Notes: a model not told the origin generated them from the sequence alone. Shown: positions 13,301 through 22,559, numbered from the stretch's first letter. The stretch is 64,000 nucleotides of DNA from Trichostrongylus colubriformis (GCA_963978905.1 OZ022257.1:26923274-26987273), one strand, 5' to 3'. Numbers and translations: made by a program.

Positions 13301-16300
13301 ATGAGTGCTTGCGAACAGCGATCACTCGGCCTGCGCCATCCAACCGCTTGATAAGGTTACCAGGGTCAAGCGTCCAGTTGAGGGAAATTTTCAAAAAATA
13401 CGACCCCCCCCCAAAAAGGAGCCCCCAATACGACCCCCCTTCCTGGCTTAGGTAAAAATAATGTCCAGAGGGATGCCCCCTCCTCCCCCCCCCTCATTGT
13501 GACAGCACCAGATGAGCTTCCCATGCATATACTCGAAAAAGCATTCTACAAACTATTATATTATGGACACACATTGACTCATGTCCATCAATGGGCTGTG
13601 ATTGAATAAAAACTGAATCAGTAATAATGAAGGCACGAGAACTGGACAAGTCTAGAAATGATCCAGAAGGGGCTCTCGATCAAAAAAACAAAAACAAAAG
13701 ACTGTTACCTTTGAAGTTTCGTTTCAGGCGACGGGCGGCCGCCCGTTTCGGGCGACGTGCGAAGCGGTCGCGTTGGAGCGCGTTATCTTATTATCACCCC
13801 ATACTAAATTCCGACATTATTAAAACACTTCAAGCTTTACCTAGAGCCCATCTTTCAAGCAGCTGTGACTTGTTTTCCCAATAACTTCCTTAGACCTATC
13901 TATTGACTACTTGCTTTCCCTTATGGTTGCTTAGTTCTCGATGTGGGTTTCCAGTTGAGGGTTAGTTGAGGGGAATTTCGGAGTGTTTCACTTCAAATGA
14001 CCATAACTTCCTTCAAACTTAACTACATGAGTTCGTTTGGGTGAAGCAGAGTCTGCGAGGTTTTTGCTTTCGAATGACTACCTGAGCTATGCCACATCTC
14101 TGAAACGAAGCAAGAAAAATTCAGAAAAGCTAGTTGAGGGGACCTTTTTTTCGTCGAATTTGCGAGATCTTCCCACGAATCTTCCCTAAAATCGATTCAT
14201 TGTTGCTGAAATTTTTCCAGTATGCATCCTTCGCTCTCGGAGGCCTAGTGGGAAGGCGAGAAGCGTCGGTCAGCTTTTCCGTGGGATGCGCCATGCATGG
14301 GGATTTCATCCACATTCTCAATGAATACAAACGTTTCTCCGGTCCGCATAGTGGCCGCCAACACTAGATTACGTACTTGCGATCGTAGTAAGATATGGAA
14401 GAAGTCCATATCAGCTAATTTTCCGCTTTCATCCCACTGTTGTCCATCCACGGTGGTACCCGCTGATAGATATGCTTCCCACGACTTATCGGTGAATTTC
14501 GGAGGTGTCTCTGTACGTGATTTCGGTGTCAGCGGACCAACAAAAGAGTTATTGATACTGGCCGGTTTCGTTGTGAATTGCGCCATGCATGAGGTTTCCA
14601 TCCATGATGATTAAGTTAAACTAGTTTTGGGTAAACCCATTTAGTCAATTTGATCACTTCTCCCTTTACACTTTAGACCCTTAGCCTGAGAAATTCTGCT
14701 GATCAGTGCCTACCTCGACAATTACGACCCCCCCCTCCTAGCGGACCAAATACGACCCCCCCCCCCCTGTTGAGGATTCCTCAACGGAGGCTTGACCCTG
14801 AAGGCTACTCTATTCCCGAGCATAGTGATAACGGACAGAGTGTGTTGGCATATGGAAACTCTCACAGTTGATTTCAATGAAGAGTACCAAACAGTCTCGT
14901 TAGAACAATTGCGCTGCGGAATTATCACGTGAACTTTTCTACATAATCGTGTTTCTGGTATCAATGCACACAATGCAGAAATTACTCATTCAAATGATAA
15001 ATACGGGAAGTAGAAATTCGTAACACCGATCTATGATAAACTGTTAAAACAGAAAATCACTCATAAAAGTTCATGTCATACAAAACACTATATAATATAT
15101 TTGAAGAAATTCTTTATAAAAAACTACCATCTAAGCAAAATTGTATAAGGCTGCGTACTAGTTCCTTTGGTTCGAAGGGACAGTAAGCGATTCTGAAGTT
15201 CAATGGTGTGCATTCACGTGATGTGATAATACCGCGAGATATTACTGACCTCATCTGTGCTGAGCGTTGCAGTAATTAGGGGGTCAGCAAGCGGCATTAG
15301 AGCCGACAACGCTTGAAAAGAATACAAGAACAATCGTAAAAGTTCAAAACTTTTGCAATGAGGTGATCTTTACACCGATGAACAGCATTTTTGACACTAA
15401 ATACATCAGTATAAGTTTCGTCTGAAATTAATTAGTGTGCGTCCACATTCATCCTTTCATGTGCAATTAACACTCTTATTAAATTCATGATTCTGGGCAT
15501 TGTTTGAACGCCACTTTCATTTTCTGGGAGTGTAGGATGATGCATTCGGAGACCTCATGCGATTTTCATTGATCAAAATGTTGTTTTAGGAAAGACAAGG
15601 GAAATTATCCAGCGTTCAAAGTGCGCCGTTTACCGATGTTTGAAGCTTCATCACAAAAGTAGCGCGTGCCTGTAACTCGGAAGTCAAGGTAATTCTTGCA
15701 GTATGTAACCAGTAGTCTGTGAGAGGTGAGTTATCTTCTCAATTTGCCCATCGATTCTGAAGGAATGAGCTCAAAAACTCTCGAAAATGTTGTGAAAATT
15801 TCGTGCTGAAAAGTATCATGAAACTTGAAGATAACTCACTAAAAAATGATGTATGTGCAGAACATGGGCGAGCAACAATGGAACATGTGAATGCAAGCCG
15901 AAACCGGTCGGAGTCTTGCCTGAGGGTAAAATTGAAGAAATCTTTGCAGCTCTTACCGAGAAGCTGGTGACCTACTTATCTAAATTAAACATCTTATAGG
16001 TCGTTGAATTCTACACATCGAAACGAATCTAACGCTTCTAGTTTTTTCCCATTTTATCCATTTTTAACGAAGTTATGACGGGGCGACGGCTTGTGCCGTT
16101 TAATCCGTCGCCCACCGTCGATTTTTCAAAAAATGTGAGCGGTATTGTAGTTATGTGTCTGCTGGCGAGACTCTGCTGATTCTAACGGTTTTTCTCACGA
16201 CTGTTGAAATTTTTATGAGCCAACACATGATTTGAAATGAGGGGTTGAAAATCGCAACAGCTTTCCGAACAACCTAATAATAGCGAAGCCGTCAAGCTCA

Positions 16301-19265
16301 TTGCTGGTATTCAGGCGAATGCTATTTTCCTCCCAGTCGCCACCGATAAACCAGCTCCATTCACTTCAATAACTCGAAGAACAAGTCAGGTTAGGTGAAT
16401 CCTCGTATGTTGCCTCACAAGCCTTCGGAGTCTTTTGAAAAGGATTGCACCTCCATGGTTGATGTAATTACCATTACTTACTGAGCAGAAAGTGAAAGAG
16501 CTTAGTTTGTTGATATGCTATCATGGGACATGGTATTAGGTGTTTGCAGAATAAATGGCCAAAACGTAACCGACCATCACTCAGACACAAATTTATTGTC
16601 AAAATAAAAAGCATTTAAAGAAAATATGCCATCACGATGAAATTCTAGATTGCGAGTATTAATAAAGTCAACAATGGCATTTTTACCGTGCATAGTATCG
16701 GCGAATTTTTTCTGACACAGGTTTGCATCGAGAACCCGGAAAAATTGGTAATCCGTCAGGGATGGGTCTGGAGAATAAGGGGGGGGGAGGTGAGGGAGAG
16801 TCCCGATGCCTTATTGCATCAGTTTTCGCTGGGTGCGCAAAACAACGCAAAACCCCACACTTGGCAAATCACCCGGTAGAAACTGATGCAGTTAGGCAGC
16901 GAGACTCTCCCTCACCCTTCTTATTCCCCTCGCGGATTACCACTTTTTCCGGGTTCTCGATGCAAACCTGCGTCAGAAGGAGTTTGCCGAAACTCTGCAG
17001 GTTGAAAATGCCATTGTTGACTTTATTAATTCTCGCAATCCACAATTTTATCATGACTGCATATTTTCTTTACCAGATCTCTGAGCGAAGTTATGACATT
17101 TCGAAAAAAGTGGTCTGTTTCGGCCATTTATTCTGCACACACCTAATATTGAGTAGTCTAAAAAGTTTTTTTCTATTTTCAAATACCGCTTTCTCCCTTC
17201 AAACTGCTTTCCAGCAATCTCTTCTGTACATACACATGTAGTACAAGTCCACACGCATCTATAGGTATTATTGTCTTCCATCTCCCGAATAACCCTTTTC
17301 GGCAAAATAAACATGCCAACGGTCAACCTCATTTTCAATACAAAAATTTTGAAAAATTTTTTCTTTGATTGGCGTTAGACAGAGAAAGGAAAAGGTGATA
17401 ATCCGATGGAGCAAGATGAGGGCTACAAGGTGGATGGGGCAGCAATTCTTATCCAAGCTCGAGGATTTTTGTCATTTTTTCACTAGTGGTAAAAATTTTT
17501 TTGAATTTTTTCTTTCAAAAAATTCTCGAGCTCGGATAAAAATTGCTGCCTCATAGATAATCCGATGGAGCAAGATGAGGGCTATAAGGTGGATGAGGCA
17601 GCAAGTTTTATCCGAGCTCGAATTTTTTGAAAGAAAAAATTCAAAAAATTTTTACCACTAGTGAAAAAATGACAAAAATCCTCGAGCTTGGATAAGAATT
17701 GCTGCCCCATCCACCTTATAGCCCTCATCTTGCTCCATCGGATTATCACCTTTTCCTTTCCCTGTCTTACGCCATTCAAAGAAAAAAAAATTGGAATTGA
17801 AAATGAAGTGACTTTTGATATGTTTATTTTGCCGGAAAGGGTTATCCGGGAGATGGAAGACAACAATACCTATAGATGCGTGTGGACTTATACTATACAT
17901 ACAGGGGGTGCCAAAAAAAAGTAATTTTGTCTCCTCCACTTTCGACCCCATTTAGCTAAACTACAGTAAATTCTATTGAGGTATTCTCATCCCCAGAATC
18001 AAGAGCAGACCTAACTCTATCACTATACTCCGTGGCAGCCTCCTGCACGAGCAGGAACGGGAGCAAGGAAAGACTGAACAAGATGTATCACCTCAACTGG
18101 GCAAAATCCGAAATTTCTTCGCCCTCTTTCACAACCTTGCTGACGTCCGTCAATCTGGGTACCTAAGGGGATTCATACCGGATGGTGTTCTTTAACACTG
18201 CGTTTTTCCCGGGTTCCCAGCGCCCTTCGTTTCCAAGAGCCAAAACGTTCCCCTACCACTGAAACCCCTCCGGAGGCGGATCTGAGGCATGAAAATGATA
18301 CTTTGGATCATAGCAGCCTTGTCCAAGCAGCAGGGGCTCTGTGACTTCCAAGAACCAAAGGGCCAACCCTCAGGAAGCTTCCCACAAAAGATGTCCCACG
18401 GAGCTTGGCTCCACTGTTTTTAGCGAATTTTTAAATGTAGGTACTCCGAAGCCCGACTGCGCCGAATGAAACCTCCATATTTTTATGAACATGAATGTGA
18501 GGAGCCACAGCTTGTTCGTGCTCTTAGAGGAACATTTCGGGAATGTTTTGCCCCAATACCTTGATCTCTTTCGTTTCCCTACGTTTTGTAAAATTGGCAG
18601 ATGTGAGCCGTGGGCAAAATTACTTTTTTTTGGCACCCCCTGTATATACATGTATAGAAGAAATTTTGTGGAAAGCAGTTTTGAGGGAAAAAGCAGTGTT
18701 TAAAAATACGAAAAGACTTTTTAGACTACCTAATATACTGTATAGAACGGGACTTTCACTGTTACTTTTCGAAACACTTTTTCCTCGTGTAACATGCGCA
18801 TACGAGCTGTCAGAAGGGGCACCCATACCAGTCAGTTATCATGGTCATTTTTATTCAACGTCATATTAAGACTGAGGCCAAAGGTCATCACCGAGAAGAC
18901 TATTCTGAAACTTCAGTCGAGTTTCAGTCGGAGTTTCAAGGAGATTTTGGACCAACTGGTTGTTCTTAGCCGATCTCTGAATAGGGTCTTCAGAGATCAT
19001 ACTCCGTATTCGGAGCAACGCCATGTTTCCCAAATTACAAGCTTTCTTCTCGTGGCGACAGTTCTAGTAGTACCTATGCATCGACAGGTTAGGTGGTGTT
19101 TCCAACAACTCAAATCAGGCGGCCCCATAATAGCACATTATCTTCTAAACATTTTAATGCGCTCAATATACATTATTGAGTGACAGTTCATAAAAATCTT
19201 TCCAGGCCGCTGCAGCTGAAAAGAAAAGAAGCTTAGCAATGCAACGCAGAAGTTCCCGTGACTGA
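1324..19265 (+). CDS. SLC17-family major facilitator anion/phosphate transporter, 5'-incomplete, 8 exons visible
   Basis: Exons: 1324-1439, 3734-3931, 5046-5178, 5881-5956, 8912-9103, 11202-11355, 16315-16389 and 19206-19265 (stop TGA 19263-19265). All introns are GT-AG, and the phases (2+114, 198, 133, 76, 192, 154, 75, 60) give an unbroken frame of about 333 residues. Landmarks in order are RWAPLSQMGLFISALTS, SSLGWRSSFYLHAAFGF, a DDPQSHPNVSEKEL loop, YAPTYFNSALGFD, the MFS-like GGVVSD loop, GYTLCTGLNPGGFYK, QWRYVFWINGALLIL and DKPAPFT. This order is typical of SLC17 proteins (sodium/phosphate, vesicular glutamate and sialin-like carriers), membrane proteins with 12 helices. The first helices and the start codon must lie upstream of the window. 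The C-terminus is short and basic (EKKRSLAMQRRSSRD). The substrate cannot be read from the sequence. The introns (0.7-5.0 kb) are loaded with transposons, yet no exon is broken, so the gene is probably functional. Confidence 0.85.
2757..3655 (-). mobile_element. Mariner-family element, copy A, 899 bp, internally deleted
   Basis: It is bounded by inverted TTAGGTTGATTCATAATAAA termini with the TA target dinucleotide at 2758-2759 and 3653-3654. It is the inverse-orientation twin of the copy at 55100-55998, with exactly the same length of 899 bp. It is inserted in the first visible intron of the transporter gene. The transposase remnant is described separately. Mobilisation would need a transposase supplied from elsewhere. 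Confidence 0.85.
2835..3487 (-). pseudogene. Mariner transposase remnant (copy A)
   Basis: Read from an ATG at 3487 on the minus strand, it begins MPHDFKRSRDHIRNVILF and continues as a helix-turn-helix-like N-terminus. It then jumps from SIEDENRA straight to WWSVHGVEYWELL, so the segment that normally carries the first catalytic Asp is missing. The second-Asp motif (QHDN) is followed by a 12-nt duplicated TGTCTACTTCCA, net +11, which shifts the frame. The third-Asp motif PYSPDLAPSDFHLF is readable in the shifted frame. It cannot encode an active enzyme. Copy B at 55268-55920 has the same lesions. Confidence 0.8.
4205..4660 (+). repeat. Dispersed repeat R1, copy 1
   Basis: This segment aligns along its length with 47735-48150 in the same orientation. 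Shared strings include AATGTGGTTATTG, GGCTACRATGAGAGCGGC and TTGTGKTTACTTGGCARCATG. Open frames run across both copies on both strands but are not conserved in frame between them, so I do not call a gene. It lies in the second visible intron of the transporter gene. Its termini and class are unknown. Confidence 0.5.
5290..5375. repeat. Partial copy of the GGTGTATATCA hairpin repeat
   Basis: GGGGTGTATATCATTAGGA, followed by TCGCGTGGTCGTGTTCGGCA, matches the left arm and loop of the perfect hairpin at 29085-29163. The right arm is replaced by unrelated sequence, so this is a broken copy. It lies in the intron between transporter exons 5046-5178 and 5881-5956. Confidence 0.5.
6250..6813 (+). mobile_element. 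Degraded DNA element of the GGCACCCCCTGTA family, copy 1
   Basis: The right end ATGGCACCCCCTGTA (to 6813) matches the termini at 18644 and 28414. The interior from about 6370 parallels 27940-28410: CTTTCTGAGG, a CCTCCGRAGGGTTT-like string, GGTTCTTGGAAACGAAG, CACCACCCARTATGAA and CTCGTGCAGAAGG follow in the same order. The left terminus is not recognisable, so the start is approximate. No transposase is visible. It lies in the transporter intron 5957-8911. Confidence 0.5.
6865..7860 (+). repeat. Diverged direct duplication, about 560-575 bp apart
   Basis: The block around 6905-7290 is repeated around 7480-7855. Marker strings are GGGACAAGAAGT, AGTCATGAAAGAGGCCTGG (7107 and 7668), a CACCCCGAWTGG string followed by CGGTC, and a RAAAAATCGRTAG string. 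The first block also contains a 34-bp direct repeat (GAGAAAAAGATTGCT twice, 7034-7090). Short ORFs span it, but none is conserved between the two blocks. Confidence 0.5.
7861..8911 (+). other. Intron sequence with no recognisable feature
   Basis: This is the remainder of the transporter intron up to the acceptor TTGAATTCCAG at 8911. I see no coding segment with splice sites and no clear inverted repeat. Confidence 0.4.
9575..9775. repeat. Hairpin MITE-like repeat
   Basis: GGCAGGGCGTGGCTGCGT at about 9613 pairs with the complement of CGCAACCACGCCCTGCC at about 9722. Weaker pairing continues outward (TGCGATACCGGC against GCGGCCAAGCC-like sequence). Its GC content is higher than the surroundings. 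It lies in the transporter intron 9104-11201. Confidence 0.45.
10424..10548. repeat. Short inverted-repeat element (MITE-like)
   Basis: GCATCGCTG..GCGCGAAAATCAGCAGCT on the left pairs with AGCTGCTGATTTTTGCAGC..GCGATGC on the right, giving arms of about 35 bp around a loop of about 55 bp. A one-arm fragment occurs at 1195-1245. A diverged SINE B-box piece (GGAACTCGAACCCGCACTCC, minus strand) follows at about 10590. Confidence 0.5.
13362..14803. mobile_element. Repeat element with TACGACCCCCC-rich ends, copy 1, nested in the 4 kb element
   Basis: Both ends carry, inward, a CAGGGTCAAGC..TCC motif, then TTGAGG, then runs such as AATACGACCCCCCCCC; the right end is in inverse orientation (complement of GGAGGCTTGACCCTGAAGG). 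A second copy in the same orientation lies at 36045-37310. Shared interior strings include CACTTCAAATGRYCATAACTT, GGCCGCCARCACTAGATTACG and AAGATATGGAAGAAGTCCAT. A minus-strand ORF relic lies inside it (14245-14601). Confidence 0.6.
14245..14601 (-). pseudogene. ORF relic of unknown function inside the TACGACCCCCC element
   Basis: A 118-codon minus-strand reading frame starts METSCMAQFTTKP and includes VGPLTPKSRTETPPKFT and DFFHILLRSQVRNLVLAA. The second element copy keeps the same frame for its first half (36963-37145, METSCMARSATKP.., VGPLTPKPRTETPLKFT) and then frameshifts; the DFFHILLRSQVRNLVLAA part is still present there in another frame. This suggests a protein once encoded by, or captured in, the element. 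I do not recognise a domain. Confidence 0.4.
16536..17146. mobile_element. Foldback element A, copy 1
   Basis: The left terminus TTAGGTGTTTGCAGAATAAA (16536) and right terminus TTTATTCTGCACACACCTAA (ending 17146) are inverted. The arms continue inward through CAACAATGGCATTTT / AAAATGCCATTGTTG and GTTTGCATCGAGAACCCGG / CCGGGTTCTCGATGCAAAC to a loop near 16820-16870. A related copy lies at 32297-32911. The TTAGG..CCTAA ends resemble those of mariner-type MITEs. It abuts foldback element B directly. It lies in the last transporter intron. Confidence 0.75.
17147..18736. mobile_element. Foldback element B with about 400 bp arms, interrupted by a nested element
   Basis: The left arm 17147-17545 pairs with a right arm split into 17590-17899 and 18645-18736. 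Outer ends: left GTAGTCTAAAAAG, right CTTTTTAGACTAC. Inner markers: CAATTCTTATCCAAGCTCGAGG against CCTCGAGCTTGGATAAGAATTG, both split here to stay short, and TTTTTCACTAGTGG against CCACTAGTGAAAAA. The right arm is cut at a TA by the 745 bp element at 17900-18644; joined across it, the arms are of equal length. Several short ORFs on both strands are arm by-products. Confidence 0.75.
17900..18644 (-). mobile_element. GGGGGTGCC-family DNA element, copy 2, nested in foldback B
   Basis: The termini TACAGGGGGTGCCAAAAAAA (17900) and TTTTTTTGGCACCCCCTGTA (to 18644) are perfect inverted repeats, extended by AGTAATTTTG / CAAAATTACT. They are flanked by TA-rich target sequence. The interior is the reverse-orientation counterpart of 27840-28400: CTGAAACCCCTCCGGAGG, CCAAGAGCCAAAACG, CTGCACGAGCAGGAACGGGA. 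No transposase ORF is present, so it is non-autonomous. The end sequence and TA target suggest the Tc1/mariner superfamily. Confidence 0.75.
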
Positions 19266-19327
19266 TCGTTTTTGAGCGAGCAAACAATCCTCTATATGAT
19301 AACCCTTTCGTATCATGAAACTATGAC

Positions 19328-19346
19328 AATAAAATTAGACAATAAA
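19328..19346 (+). promoter_or_regulatory. Polyadenylation signals for the transporter gene
   Basis: AATAAA occurs at 19328 and again at 19341, about 65 and 75 bases after the transporter stop codon. This spacing fits a short nematode 3' UTR. Confidence 0.55.
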
Positions 19347-19594
19347 GCTATTTTTTTCCTGTTGAATACAATTTCAATCACATGTACCTCAGTCAAGAAA
19401 ATGCATCACAAATAAGAATAAGATGATTCATTGATGACAATTGATTTGAGCGACCATCCACCAATCATCTTCAGTCATCGACATTACGTCCATCTGATCG
19501 AGAAATTGCGGTCGTTCAGGCACGATAGGCTTCTATAGTGATGTAAAGGTCAGGATGTAAGGATGTAATGCATCAATCTTTCCCATTTCCACGT

Positions 19595-19762
19595 ATCTGT
19601 ACAGTCCATTTCGGAGCGGTTGATAGGGCGTGGCCTCGGTGGCGAGAGTGAGAGTGTGTAGCGAGAGTGAGTGTGTGTGGCGGGGTGAGAGAGTTTGACA
19701 CACTCTTACCGAAGTCCGTAGGCCACACCCTATCTAGCGCTGTGAAATGAACTGTATCAATC
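19595..19762. repeat. MITE-like element with 40 bp inverted termini
   Basis: GTACAGTCCATTTCGGAGCG..GATAGGGCGTGGCCTC (19599-19637) is mirrored by GTAGGCCACACCCTATC..AGCGCTGTGAAATGAACTGTATC (19718-19758). Between them is a GAGAGTGAGAGTGTGT-type low-complexity stretch. It sits between the convergent ends of the transporter gene and the Gly-rich gene. Confidence 0.6.
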
Positions 19763-19858
19763 AATAAAGGGAAAGATAAATATCCACATGGATGGAGTAA
19801 TTGAGATAGTAGGTAAATGTATGAGATTAATAATTGCAGTATATAAATTATTTGAAAT

Positions 19859-20952
19859 TCAGAATAGACCGAATAAGAACTCACGTGCACCCGTTCCAAC
19901 TTGGCGTCTATTTTGGATGGTGTAGCCTCCTTGCGTGCTCGCACCGCCTGCGATTTCCACTTCAGATTGCCTCACTCCTTCTCCAGTCGCAGTCTTGTGA
20001 TGATGAAACTGATTTTTGATGGAGGGCGCCTGTTCAACAACTCCTGTTCCGATCGAGCTACCGCCATTGTGTACGCCGCTCCCGATGGATGGTTTGTGTT
20101 GGGTCACACCGCTACCTATAGACCGGATTCCACGCAGGTTACCAGTGGGATCTTTCTGTTGTAGTACTCCTTTTCCTAATGAAGCGACACTTTGGCGAAT
20201 ACCATCTCCAATCGAGCTATCGACGTGTCCGTACCGTGCCGCTCTGCCTTCCCGAATATTGCCACCAACTGAGAATCCACCTAGTGTTTTCACACCACCT
20301 CCAATTGAGCTCCCGTCCTGACCGTTATGCCCAAAAGGGCTTTCTGTCGGCAATACCCCGTCTCCTATAGAGGATCCGCTTGAACTGACACCGCCTCCGA
20401 TAGCACTGTTATCTCCACTGGAGCCACCGCTTGCGACACCACTTCCGACGCTCAGACCTGAACACAATGCCGTGAATTTCAGCTTGAAATTTTTTAAAAT
20501 CTCAACACTATTTTCATTATTTCATTCACTTACAAATCAATAAAAATCGCGCAAAACTTTCTCGTGTTTGGTGATACCACGGCACCTTACGGAACGCAGA
20601 AGACGTTTGGCAATGCAGGGGAAGTGCACCAAGACAAATTGGTCGCATATAAGGTTTCAAATGCGCCGCTTCAGCCGGAAGTTGCATTTTGAAATATCAG
20701 AATTTCGATATCCACGTTTCAGAAATGAATACTGAAATAGATCAGGTTACAGGGTGCGGCTGGCGTTCCATAGCATGTACGCTATACTCTCACTGAACAG
20801 AAGAAACTGTGCCGGACGTTGCTCGCCATTATGGGAAATGTATGACTACAAAAGCCCACAGACAAATGATCATCGAGCTTAACTGTCTGACTCAGACACA
20901 AACCTGCTGCATTATGCACAATCAATGAAAGGACCAACAGCGCGTTGAACAT
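19859..20952 (-). CDS. Secreted Gly/Ser-rich protein with S-I-G-x-G-V repeats, two exons
   Basis: Exon 1 (20952-20904) encodes MFNALLVLSLIVHNAA and one base of a Gly codon, which reads as a signal peptide. The donor G|GTTTGT at 20903 joins the acceptor TTGTGTTCAG to exon 2 (20457-19859, stop TAA/TGA end at 19859), giving about 215 residues. The mature part is low complexity, with repeats SIGDGV, SIGGGV, SIGDGI, SLGKGV, SIGSGV (twice) and SIGTGV at irregular spacing, plus His/Gln-rich linkers such as NQFHHHKTATGEGV. No cysteine occurs in the mature part that I can see. A TTTTTCAATTTAG ten bases upstream of the ATG would serve as a spliced-leader acceptor. The function is unknown; a secreted structural or surface role is a guess. 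A GTGAGT at 19884 could be a further donor, but I found no convincing downstream exon. Confidence 0.65.
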
Positions 20953-22559
20953 CACTCTATCTCCTAAATTGAAAAATAGTTTTCATCGTAGAAACGCGTA
21001 TGTGATCGACAGATTGGCTGCCTAGACGAGAAGCATGAGCAAGATTACTTTAATCGCAGGCTAACATAACCATGTATCGAGAAAGTAATCGTTAGAGAGG
21101 AGTACAGAGAAGAAAAGGCCACCATCAGGGTCTTCGATTTCGGGAAACGACAATGCAGTGGAGAAGTGGTGATTGCACAGCACCAGGATACTAACGTTTC
21201 TAGCTATCTGGTATACGCTTCTGGGGTCCTACCATAGCCTTCGTTCAGATTTGATTCAGATTTTCTTAAACATGCTATTTGTTACCATTATTCAGAAGGC
21301 GGCTGCTATAATATTTGTTAACTTCACGTGAGAGGATGTGAAGGGGTTCAAAAATGTTCGGACGAAATGGCAAAATGGTATCTCATCTAATGACCGACCC
21401 TCACTTCGTTATAGTAAAAGGCTTGCCGATGGTTCTGACCGGAAAAACATTGAATTAACCATTAAGTGGTCTCCAACGTCATTTTGCATGGGGTAGGGGT
21501 CGAGTGGTCGGATTTTCGCGCGCCGCCCGCGACGAGTGCGTGTTGCTTTTACTTCTATCCGTGAGAACAGCAACAACCACAACATATAAGAACTTTCGAA
21601 GCTTCCAACCTGCAATCTTTGGGGGTCCTTTACGATGCTGAAAAAGCTCTACCTAGAGCATATGCGCACAGATTTTTTGACCTTAATGGCAGAGGAAGGA
21701 AAGGAAATGTCGAGACCCAAAAACGAGATAGGTTAACAGTTAGAATACACAAGGCAGCAAAAGCGAGGGAAACCAAAGATTGGGGGTGAAGGGAGGCAAG
21801 GCAGCGATCACATGTTGCATTACTACAACACCACAGCTGCATACGCAATGAGTCAGAAGGAGCTCGAGAAAAATGGTCACAGTTGAGTCAACTTTATGTA
21901 CTTGGTCCAAGCTAAAGAGCCTCGGAAGGTTGATATATGGTGTGACTCAGTCACTCTTCAGCCTCACTAGGAAAGTGCAACGTCTTTAGAATGGTGCCAA
22001 TCATTAACTGCGAACAATTTACACAAAATATCATTTGGGGTCTATAGTGTTCGGCGAGATCTGGTAACATTCTGTGTCCTTCGGGCTACAGGTCTTTCAA
22101 ACGAAGTATGAACAACGTTATTCCCACCAATAGATTCGCTAGCAATGTGTGTCTCCACCTTTTTAGGTTCTGAAAGTATGTAGTAATTGGAACGCCAACG
22201 ACACTACTGCGAAATCTTGTTGCTAACCTCGAAAGAATAGGGCATGAACCTCGGAACCATGAATGAAAGGACTGAAAATTTCTGCATTCACGCATGGCAT
22301 ATAATCCTGCTATATATAATTCGCTTAGTATGTTACATATGTCTGTGTGTGTCTGTCACGAAATTCATATCCCGGGTCGCAGCAAAGCTGAGACCTGAAT
22401 TTCTCAACTGGTATAGGGGGTGGTAGGAGCACCCTGGAGGTGATGGATTGAAGGTGATCGCAGCTGATAAGAACAGATAATTAGCCTCGAAATACAACTG
22501 TCACCAAATTCGCTCCCTTTCACGCTGAGTCTAGAACGAAGACACAATTAAGGGTTTTG
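20953..22559 (+). other. Intergenic; one solo arm of a dispersed repeat
   Basis: At about 21636-21730, GCTGAAAAAGCTCTACC..GCATATGCGCACA..TTTTTGACC and the following AATGGCAGAGGAAGG match the right arm of the foldback at 25985-26880 in the same orientation, so this is a solitary diverged copy. I see nothing else with support; the ORFs here are short and lack splice context. Confidence 0.4.

Larger units (their letters stand above)
12161..16150. mobile_element. About 4 kb DNA element with terminal inverted repeats of about 965 bp
   Basis: The left arm 12161-13128 is the reverse complement of the right arm 15182-16150 along its whole length, with small differences. Both outer ends read ACAATACCGCTCACATTTTT inward and continue GTGGGCGACGGATTAAACGG. 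The inner ends carry GTGATGTGATAATACCGCG in the right arm and its inverse in the left. No transposase ORF is present, and the centre contains another repeat (13362-14803). It occupies most of the transporter intron 11356-16314. The superfamily is not identifiable by eye; long-TIR or foldback groups are possible. Confidence 0.75.

Noticed and set aside
13381..13500. C-rich runs as telomeric or regulatory repeats
   Set aside because: They are the ends of the TACGACCCCCC element, present also at 36 kb, and do not match the nematode telomere repeat.
19573..19885. A third exon for the Gly-rich gene after the GTGAGT donor at 19884
   Set aside because: The only acceptor with a following stop lies inside the MITE at 19595-19762 and lacks a pyrimidine tract. 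I kept the unspliced end.
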